Of a stretch of DNA of 33,414 nt, positions 25,971 through 31,921 are shown piece after piece. The stretch lies in assembly GCF_014180715.1 (NCBI RefSeq), contig NZ_JACEFC010000041.1:1-33414 (forward strand), written 5' to 3'. Under the pieces are notes generated by a model. The model was not told the DNA's origin. It made no database searches and saw only the letters and a list, made by a program, of their open reading frames with translations. This DNA comes from Nocardioides stalactiti (GTDB taxonomy: Bacteria > Actinomycetota > Actinomycetes > Propionibacteriales > Nocardioidaceae). The first letter of the stretch is position 1. Each line of letters opens with the position of its first letter. A program made the position numbers and the translations under genes.

Positions 25971-28900
25971 GTGCGCTCATCGAAAAACCTCCTCGCCGCT
26001 GCCCTCGGGCTCGGCCTGACCTCGTCCGGCCTCGCCCTCGGCGTGAGCCCGGGCCCCGTCCACGCGGTCGGCGCAGTGTTCATCTCCGAGCTCCACTACG
26101 ACGACCTCACCGCCAACGACGCCGGTGGCGTCGGTGAGTTCGTCGAGGTCACGGCGCCGGCCGGGACGGACCTGACCGGATGGAAGCTCCAGCTCGTCAA
26201 CGGCGCGAACAACACCGTCTATCGCACGGAGAACCTCTCGGGGACCGTGGCCGACCAGGCCGACGGCAACGGCACCTGGGTCGTCACCTTCCCGACCGTG
26301 AGCGGGGGGATCCTCCAGAACGGCTCGCCCGACGGCGTCGCCCTCGTCAACGCCGGCGGGGGTGTGGTCGAGTTCGTCTCCTACGAGGGGTCGATCACCG
26401 CGACCCTCGGGACCCCGGGGGTCAGCACGACCTCGGTCGACACCGGATCGGCCGTCGAGACCAATGCCACCGCTGGCGACCAGTCGATCCAGCGGCAGCC
26501 CGACGGGTCGTGGGCCGGGCCGGTCCTCCACACCAAGGGCCTGCCGAACGGCGCGTCGGGCGGCGGCGGGGGAGACCCGGTCGAGGTCGACGAGATCGCG
26601 GACGTCCAGGGTTCCGGGGCCGCGACGCCGGTCCTCAACCAGACGGTGACCGTCAGCGGTGTCGTCACCGCGACGTTCCCGACCGGCGGCTTCAACGGCT
26701 TCTACCTCCAGACGCCCGGGCCCGACACCACGCCCGGCCGCTCCGACGGCATCTTCGTCTTCGGCGGCTCCTTCGACGAGAGCACGCTGGCTCTCGGCGA
26801 CTCGGTCGAGGTCACCGGCACGGCAGTCGAGTCCAGCTCGCCCACCGAGACCAACGCGACCACGGTGACGCCGGTCGCCGACCTCGGCGACGTCGTCCCC
26901 AACACCGTCATCCCGGGCACCGACTGCGCTCTGCCCGGCACCGGCTGCTTGACCGGCGCGGCGCTCGAGGCCGCCCGGGAGGAGATGGAGGGCGAGGCCT
27001 TCCAGCCGACCGGGGACTTCACGGTCACCGACGTCTACGACGGGTCGCCCTACATCCCGGGGGCCGCCAACAACCCGAACTTCGTCGGTGAGGTCGGCCT
27101 CGCCGCCAACTCGAGCGTCCCGCTGATCAGCCCGACCGAGATCATCGACGCCCAGGCGACCGCGGCGATCAACGCGCGGAAGGCCTACAACGACGCTCAC
27201 CGGGTGCTGCTCGACGACGGGTCCAGCACGACGTACTGGAACACCAGCAACAACGCGGCGGGCCAGGACACCCCGTTCCCGTACTTCACGCCGGACCACC
27301 AGGTCCGGGTCGGGGCCGCGGTCACGTTCGACCAGCCGGTGGTCCTCGACTACCGCTTCGGCTGGAAGGTGCAACCCGTCCACCAGGTCGTCGAGGAGCC
27401 GACCGGTCTGGTGACCTTCGAGCAGGACCGGCCTGCGCTGCCCGAGGACGTCGGCGGTGACGTCAGGCTCGCGACGTTCAACGTGCTCAACTACTTCACG
27501 ACGCTCGGCGAGGACCTGGCGGGCTGCCAGGCCTACGAGGACCGGGACGGCAACCCGATCGCGATCCGCCCGAGCTGCGACGCCCGCGGCGCGTGGGACG
27601 TGGAGAACTTCCTGCGCCAGGAAGCCAAGATCGTCAACGCGATCAACGCCCTCGACGCCGACGTCGTCTCGCTGGAGGAGATCGAGAACAGCCTGCAGGT
27701 CGACGGCCACGACCGCGACGAGGCGCTCGCCGCGCTGGTCGACGCGCTCAACGAGGACGCCGGGGCCGGCACCTGGGACTTCGTGGCCTCGCCGGCCTCG
27801 GCATCACTGCCCGAGAACCTCGCCGAGCAGGACGTGATCCGGCAGGGCCTCATCTTCAAGCCGGCGACGGTGGAGACCGTCGGCGGCGCCGACATGCTCT
27901 TCGACGTCTCGGCGTTCGCGAACGCGCGGGAGCCGTTCGCGGCGGTCTTCAAGCCGCTCGGTGGCGACGCCGACAGCGAGTTCGCCGTCATCGTCAACCA
28001 CTTCAAGTCGAAGGGCTCCGGCACCGACGACGGCACCGGTCAGGGCGCCTCCAACCCGAGTCGTGTCGCGCAGGCGGAGGCGCTGGCGGTCTATGCCGAG
28101 GACTTCGCCGCTGAACGGGGCGTCGAGGCGGTCTTCCTGACCGGCGACTTCAACGCCTACTCCGAGGAGGACCCGATGCAGGTCCTCTACGGCGAGGGCT
28201 ACGAGAACCTCGCGCCCGAGGGGGAGTGGTCCTACAACTTCGACGGCCAGGTCGGCTCGCTCGACCACGTGCTCGCCAACCCGGCGGCCGCCGCGCAGGT
28301 CGCCGGCGTCGACATCTGGGAGATCAACTCCAACGAGACGGTCTTCAACCAGTACACCCGCTACAACTACAACGCGGCGCAGCTCTACTCCGAGGCCCCG
28401 TTCAGCGCGTCCGACCACAACCCGGAGATCGTCGGCATCGGCGAGGACGAGCCGGTGGTCGTCGACCCGACCGTGACGGGCAGCGACGTGTCGCTGGCCT
28501 ACGGCCGCGGGACGACGATGCACGTCGAGGTCGCGGCCGAGGGCGTCACACCCACCGGTTCCGTGGTGCTGTCGGTGGGTGACGTGGTCCTCGGGGGCGG
28601 GACCCTCGTGGACGGCGCGGTCGACGCGCCGGTCGCCGGCAAGAAGCTCGCGCCGGGCACCCACGAGGTGACCGTGTCCTACCTGGGCGATGCAGCGGTC
28701 CATCCCGGCAGCACCACGGCGACGCTGACGGTGACCCGGGCGACGCCCACGGTGGTCGGGACGCGCACCACCGTCGAGTACGGCCGAGGCACGACGATGG
28801 CGGTCCGGGTGGGCGCGGTCAACGTCGTCCCGACCGGTCGCGTGGTGCTCTCCTCGGGCGGCGTGACCCTCGGCACCGGGACCCTGACCGACGGCGTCAC

Positions 28901-29306
28901 CGCCGCGACGATCCTGGCGAAGAAGCTGCCCGTCGGCACGCACACCGTGACCGTGACCTACGCCGGCGACACCTTCGTCAAGCCGGCCACGGTGACGACG
29001 ACGCTGGTGGTCCAGAAGGCGACGCCGACGGTCACCGGGACCGACAAGACGATCCGGTTCGGGACCGGTACGACGATGGCGGTGAAGGTGAAGGCCTTCA
29101 ACGTGGTGCCGACCGGCCGCGTGGTCCTCACCGCCGGCGGGGTGACGCTCGGGGCAGCCGACCTGGTGGACGGCGCGGCGACGGTCAACGTCGCCGGCAA
29201 CCGGCTGCCGGCCAGCGCGACGCCGTACGAGGTGACGATCCGGTATGCCGGTGACGGGTCGGTCCGGACGGCGACGGGGACGGCCACGTTGACGGTCAAC
29301 CCGTAG
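25971..29306 (+). CDS. Secreted ExeM/NucH-type nuclease with lamin-tail domain and Ig repeats
   Basis: An exported nuclease of 1111 residues. In order: signal peptide (1 to about 32); a lamin-tail domain (about 33-195, FISELHYDD, EFVEVTAPAG, GWKLQLVNG); a short glycine linker; an OB-fold domain (about 207-330); an endonuclease/exonuclease/phosphatase domain (about 497-818) with ATFNVLNYF, LEEIENS, VNHFKSKG, GDFNAY and SDHNPE; and three Ig-like repeats (830-1111). From the OB-fold to the end of the nuclease domain, and again in the Ig repeats, it is a paralogue of the upstream giant protein, but it lacks the nucleotidase modules. It should make oligonucleotides from external DNA that the neighbour's nucleotidases could use after further cutting. 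The GTG at 25971 has GGAG 7 nt upstream (25960-25963). Its stop codon TAG doubles as part of the cinA -10 hexamer. Confidence 0.9.
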   Translation: MRSSKNLLAAALGLGLTSSGLALGVSPGPVHAVGAVFISELHYDDLTANDAGGVGEFVEVTAPAGTDLTGWKLQLVNGANNTVYRTENLSGTVADQADGNGTWVVTFPTVSGGILQNGSPDGVALVNAGGGVVEFVSYEGSITATLGTPGVSTTSVDTGSAVETNATAGDQSIQRQPDGSWAGPVLHTKGLPNGASGGGGGDPVEVDEIADVQGSGAATPVLNQTVTVSGVVTATFPTGGFNGFYLQTPGPDTTPGRSDGIFVFGGSFDESTLALGDSVEVTGTAVESSSPTETNATTVTPVADLGDVVPNTVIPGTDCALPGTGCLTGAALEAAREEMEGEAFQPTGDFTVTDVYDGSPYIPGAANNPNFVGEVGLAANSSVPLISPTEIIDAQATAAINARKAYNDAHRVLLDDGSSTTYWNTSNNAAGQDTPFPYFTPDHQVRVGAAVTFDQPVVLDYRFGWKVQPVHQVVEEPTGLVTFEQDRPALPEDVGGDVRLATFNVLNYFTTLGEDLAGCQAYEDRDGNPIAIRPSCDARGAWDVENFLRQEAKIVNAINALDADVVSLEEIENSLQVDGHDRDEALAALVDALNEDAGAGTWDFVASPASASLPENLAEQDVIRQGLIFKPATVETVGGADMLFDVSAFANAREPFAAVFKPLGGDADSEFAVIVNHFKSKGSGTDDGTGQGASNPSRVAQAEALAVYAEDFAAERGVEAVFLTGDFNAYSEEDPMQVLYGEGYENLAPEGEWSYNFDGQVGSLDHVLANPAAAAQVAGVDIWEINSNETVFNQYTRYNYNAAQLYSEAPFSASDHNPEIVGIGEDEPVVVDPTVTGSDVSLAYGRGTTMHVEVAAEGVTPTGSVVLSVGDVVLGGGTLVDGAVDAPVAGKKLAPGTHEVTVSYLGDAAVHPGSTTATLTVTRATPTVVGTRTTVEYGRGTTMAVRVGAVNVVPTGRVVLSSGGVTLGTGTLTDGVTAATILAKKLPVGTHTVTVTYAGDTFVKPATVTTTLVVQKATPTVTGTDKTIRFGTGTTMAVKVKAFNVVPTGRVVLTAGGVTLGAADLVDGAATVNVAGNRLPASATPYEVTIRYAGDGSVRTATGTATLTVNP
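28458..29303 (+). repeat. Three tandem 93-codon Ig-like repeats
   Basis: Repeats begin at 28458, 28737 and 29016, the first two exactly 279 bp and the last 288 bp, the same sizes as in the upstream gene. The final repeat is nearly the same in both proteins (VTLGAADLVDGAATVNVAGN and NRLPASATPY are identical). Confidence 0.9.
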
Positions 29307-29309
29307 CAT
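29304..29309 (+). promoter_or_regulatory. Leaderless -10 element for cinA, overlapping a stop codon
   Basis: TAGCAT is followed by 6 nt and the cinA ATG at 29316. Its first three bases are the TAG stop of the upstream nuclease gene. cinA can therefore be transcribed on its own in spite of the long secreted-protein genes before it. Confidence 0.55.
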
Positions 29310-29315
29310 CCGGGC

Positions 29316-29831
29316 ATGACCGAACCGGCCGCGATCATCCAGGGACTGACCGCGGCCGGCGCGACGGTGGCGACGGCGGAGTCGCTCACCGGCGGTCGGC
29401 TCGCGGCCCGGCTGACGGAGACACCGGGAGCCTCCGCCGCCTTCGTGGGCGGGATCGTCAGCTATGCGACGGAGGTCAAGACCGACGTCCTCGGCGTCCC
29501 CACCGGCCTGGTGGCCGAGCACGGCGTGGTGTCGGAGGCGTGTGCGCGCGCCATGGCCGAACGGGTCCGGGACCTGCTGGGGACGACCTACGGCCTGAGC
29601 ACCACCGGGGTCGCCGGTCCCGACACCCAGGAGGGGCACCCGGTGGGCACGGTCTATGTCGGGATCGCGGGTCCGAGCGGCACCGAGGTGAGGCGGCTCG
29701 CGCTCGACGGTGACCGGTCCGTTATCCAGATCGCGACCGTCTCCGACGCGTTGTCGGCGCTCGGGGGCATGATGGAGGCCGAGGCGAGGTCGTCGGCCGG
29801 TCGCGCACCGGAACATCCGGGGCTCGGGTAG
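29316..29831 (+). CDS. pncC: Nicotinamide-nucleotide amidohydrolase (CinA C-terminal domain)
   Basis: Cytosolic enzyme that deamidates NMN to nicotinic acid mononucleotide in pyridine nucleotide salvage. It has 171 residues and consists only of the CinA C-terminal domain; the N-terminal molybdopterin-binding-like domain of full-length CinA is absent, as in many actinobacteria. Family segments seen are [20 protein letters not shown] (20 residues), [36 protein letters not shown] and [10 protein letters not shown] with GTVYVGIAG. The start is set by TAGCAT 6 nt upstream. In mycobacteria this gene's relatives lie beside pgsA and clgR; here clgR follows and pgsA is separated by the two nuclease genes. 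Commonly labelled cinA. Confidence 0.93.
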   Translation: MTEPAAIIQGLTAAGATVATAESLTGGRLAARLTETPGASAAFVGGIVSYATEVKTDVLGVPTGLVAEHGVVSEACARAMAERVRDLLGTTYGLSTTGVAGPDTQEGHPVGTVYVGIAGPSGTEVRRLALDGDRSVIQIATVSDALSALGGMMEAEARSSAGRAPEHPGLG

Positions 29832-29835
29832 CGTT
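29810..29835 (+). promoter_or_regulatory. ECF sigma-type promoter of clgR (GGAAC-N18-GTT)
   Basis: GGAAC at 29810-29814 and GTT at 29833-29835 are separated by 18 nt, within the last codons of cinA. This is the form recalled for SigE/SigH/SigR-family promoters. The transcription start would be near 29845, giving a leader of about 60 nt before the clgR ATG. A TAGCGT hexamer (29829-29834, beginning with the cinA stop codon) overlaps it and could serve the main sigma factor. htpX has the same spacing and core bases. Confidence 0.6.
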
Positions 29836-29905
29836 GGCTCCACGCCGCAGTCGCTCAGGCCGCGGTGGACCTCGCCGATGGACCAGAAGACGAGAGGAGA
29901 TCGGC

Positions 29906-30205
29906 ATGGCGCTGTTCCGACGAATGCTCGGTGACGTGCTGCGCGAGCGCCGCTCCGAGCTCGGTCTGACCCTCCGTGAGGTCTCCGGTGTCGCTCGGGT
30001 CAGCCTCGGCTACATCTCCGAGATCGAGCGCGGCCAGAAGGAAGCCTCCTCCGAGCTGCTCGCCTCGCTGTGCGATGCGCTCGAGGTCCCGCTCTCGCAG
30101 GTCCTCCGCGACGTCGCCGACGCGGTTGCGGTCGAAGAGGGCGCCACCGCCCCCACCCCGCTCCGCACGCAGCCGGACCAGGTCGTCGCCTCCGCCGCTG
30201 CCTAG
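29906..30205 (+). CDS. clgR: ClgR-type transcriptional regulator
   Basis: XRE-family DNA-binding regulator of 99 residues that activates clp protease and related genes in actinobacteria. The helix-turn-helix occupies about residues 9-65 ([20 protein letters not shown], then [20 protein letters not shown]), which is the segment typical of ClgR. The C-terminus ends in SAAA; in Streptomyces the two terminal alanines of ClgR are reported to mark it for ClpP digestion, so it may be short-lived here as well. The ATG at 29906 is chosen for GGAG about 8 nt upstream and for the position of the HTH domain. An ECF-type promoter lies in the end of cinA. The TAG stop overlaps that of convergent htpX by two bases, with no terminator between them. 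Confidence 0.92.
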   Translation: MALFRRMLGDVLRERRSELGLTLREVSGVARVSLGYISEIERGQKEASSELLASLCDALEVPLSQVLRDVADAVAVEEGATAPTPLRTQPDQVVASAAA

Positions 30206-31077
30206 CGCTGCTGCAGTGCTGCCCGCTCCAGGCGGGCGATCCGGTCGGCCATCGGCGGGTGGGTCGCGAACAGACGACCCACGTCCTGCGCTCGGAACGG
30301 GTTGGCGATCATCAGGTGGCTGGCGTTCTGCAGCTCCGGCGTCGGCGGGAGCGGCGCCCGCTGGGTGCCGTGCTCCAGCTTGCGCAGGGCCGAGGCCAGG
30401 GCGAGCGGGTCGCCGGTCAGGCGTGCGCCGTCCTCGTCGGCGTCGTACTCGCGGGTCCGGCTGATCGCCATCTGGATGACCATCGCGGCGAACGGCGCCA
30501 GCAGGGCCGTCGCGATCATGGCCAGCGGGTTCGGGCGCTCCTCGTCGCTGCCGCCGAAGATCGAGGTGAAGGCCAGGAACTGGCCGATCGAGCTGATCAC
30601 GCCGGCGATGGCCGCGGCGACCGACGAGGTGAGGATGTCGCGGTTGTAGACGTGCATGAGCTCGTGGCCCAGCACGCCGCGCAGCTCGCGCTCGTCGAGC
30701 AGGCGCAGGATGCCCTCGGTGCAGCACACCGCGGCGTTGGCCGGGTTGCGACCGGTCGCGAAGGCGTTGGGTGCCTGCGTCGGCGACACGTAGAGCCGGG
30801 GCATCGGCTGACCGGCCCGCTCGGAGAGCTCGCGGACGATCCGGTGGATCGCCGGAGCCTGCGCCTCGGTGACCGGGTAGGCGCGCATCGCGCGGATCGC
30901 CAGCTTGTCTGAGTTCCAGTAGCCGTAGGCGGTGGTGCCGACGCCGATGAGGGCGAACAGCCAGAGGAACAGCGCGTTGCCCGTCGCCGCGGCGATGGCG
31001 CCGCCGACGGCGAGCAGGAGGGCGATGATGGCCCCGAACAGTGCGGCGGTCTTCAGTCCGTTGAAGTGGTGGTGCAC
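30202..31077 (-). CDS. htpX: Zinc metalloprotease HtpX
   Basis: Membrane-bound M48 protease for quality control of membrane proteins, 291 residues. Two N-terminal membrane helices (about 9-31 and 34-53) are followed by the cytoplasmic catalytic domain with HELMH (H138, E139, H142), two further hydrophobic stretches (about 150-175 and 185-205), and the third zinc ligand E210 in [30 protein letters not shown] and [11 protein letters not shown] are also typical of HtpX. The GTG at 31077 is selected: the frame is open for a further 85 codons upstream, but that part overlaps nei2, and an ECF-type promoter (31087-31112) puts the transcription start right at this GTG. It is convergent with clgR, whose stop codon it overlaps. 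Confidence 0.94.
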   Translation of the reverse strand: MHHHFNGLKTAALFGAIIALLLAVGGAIAAATGNALFLWLFALIGVGTTAYGYWNSDKLAIRAMRAYPVTEAQAPAIHRIVRELSERAGQPMPRLYVSPTQAPNAFATGRNPANAAVCCTEGILRLLDERELRGVLGHELMHVYNRDILTSSVAAAIAGVISSIGQFLAFTSIFGGSDEERPNPLAMIATALLAPFAAMVIQMAISRTREYDADEDGARLTGDPLALASALRKLEHGTQRAPLPPTPELQNASHLMIANPFRAQDVGRLFATHPPMADRIARLERAALQQR

Positions 31078-31086
31078 GCTTCTATC

Positions 31087-31112
31087 AACGCGGTACCCGC
31101 GGACGCCGTTCC
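31087..31112 (-). promoter_or_regulatory. ECF sigma-type promoter of htpX (GGAAC-N18-GTT)
   Basis: On the minus strand GGAAC (31112-31108) and GTT (31089-31087) are 18 nt apart. Counting the first base of the htpX GTG (31077) as +1, they fall exactly at -35 to -31 and -12 to -10. The mRNA would then be leaderless. The promoter fits wholly inside the 49-bp gap between nei2 and htpX. Extended cores (GGGAAC and CGTTGA) resemble mycobacterial SigE/SigH sites. Confidence 0.65.
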
Positions 31113-31126
31113 CAGTGCGGTGAGGC

Positions 31127-31921
31127 TCACAGCGAGATCTCAGGCTGGCAGGACGGGCACCAGTACGTCGTGCGCTCGCGACCCCGGCCACCGACCTCCC
31201 CGGCCACCACCCGGCTACCGCACCGCTGGCAGGACTGCCGTTGGCGCCGGTAGACCCAGGTGCCGCCCCGCCGGTCACCGGTCGTGGTCGGCCGGCCGTG
31301 GTAGACCCCGGCACGGAGGAGCTGGTGGGCACGCTCCAGCAGGCGGGCGGGGTCGCGCACGGCGCGAACCGGCGCCAGCGGGTGGAGGCCCTGGAGGAAG
31401 CAGGTCTCGGCGAGGTAGATCGTGCCGATCCCGGCGACGACCGTCTGGTCGAGCAGGGCCTCGCCGAGCGGACGGTCGGGGTCGGCGAGGAGCCGGCGCA
31501 ACGCCTCGTCCCGGTCGAAGTCGTCGTCCATCAGGTCCGGCCCGAGGTGCCCCACGACGGCCTGCTCGTCGGCGGTCGGCAGCAGCTCGACGATCCCCAG
31601 GGCGAAGCCGACCGCTTCGCGCCCCTCGGTCCTCAGCACCACGCGGGCCTCGTGGGCGGGCCGCGGCCAGCGCCGACCCCGGTCGACCACCCGCCACACG
31701 CCCTCCATCTTCAGGTGGGTGTGCAGCGTCAGCAGGCTGCCCTCGTGGTCGAGGCGGGTCAGCAGGTGCTTCCCGTGGGTGCCGGTGCCGATCACCCGAG
31801 ACCCCGACAGGTCGACGGTCGCCAACGACGGCCAGCGGAAGTCGCTGGCGGTGAGCACCTGCCCGGCGAGCCCGCGGTCGAGCCGTCGGGCCGTGAGGAA
31901 GACGGCGTCGCCCTCAGGCAC
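31127..31921 (-). CDS. nei2: Formamidopyrimidine-DNA glycosylase family protein, Nei2 type
   Basis: Base-excision repair glycosylase/AP lyase that removes oxidised bases, 264 residues. The N-terminus [13 protein letters not shown] supplies the catalytic P2 and E3; K51 in [11 protein letters not shown] is the conserved beta-turn lysine; the helix-two-turn-helix region holds [19 protein letters not shown]; and the C-terminal zinc finger has CQRCGS and CPSCQ. The form PEGD with a GKHL turn matches actinobacterial Nei2 rather than Fpg (PELPEVE). The GTG start at 31921 is fixed by the need for proline and glutamate at positions 2 and 3. It overlaps the 3' end of lhr by 8 bp (GTGCCTGA), so the two are surely co-translated. 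Confidence 0.93.
   Translation of the reverse strand: MPEGDAVFLTARRLDRGLAGQVLTASDFRWPSLATVDLSGSRVIGTGTHGKHLLTRLDHEGSLLTLHTHLKMEGVWRVVDRGRRWPRPAHEARVVLRTEGREAVGFALGIVELLPTADEQAVVGHLGPDLMDDDFDRDEALRRLLADPDRPLGEALLDQTVVAGIGTIYLAETCFLQGLHPLAPVRAVRDPARLLERAHQLLRAGVYHGRPTTTGDRRGGTWVYRRQRQSCQRCGSRVVAGEVGGRGRERTTYWCPSCQPEISL

Noticed and set aside
21526..25980. Very long open frames on the minus strand opposite the giant nuclease gene (up to 1484 codons), and similar ones opposite other genes
   Set aside because: They are antisense shadows caused by high G+C and strong codon bias. The products are Arg/Val/Asp/Gly-rich low-complexity chains with no domain, and the plus-strand frames have clear domains and motifs.
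24772..29303. The 279-bp repeats as a mobile element or CRISPR-like array
   Set aside because: They are in frame, encode Ig-like domains and have no spacers or terminal inverted repeats.
25800..29306. Cell-wall sorting signal at the ends of the two secreted nucleases
   Set aside because: Both proteins end in ATLTVNP with no LPXTG motif, hydrophobic helix or basic tail.
29835..29905. ClgR autoregulatory operator in the clgR leader
   Set aside because: No convincing GTTCGC-type inverted repeat could be found; only a weak CGCTCAGGCCGCG stretch.
31078..31332. Upstream extension of htpX to 376 residues
   Set aside because: The extra 85 codons overlap nei2 on the same strand, are low-complexity, and lie upstream of the predicted transcription start at the GTG 31077.
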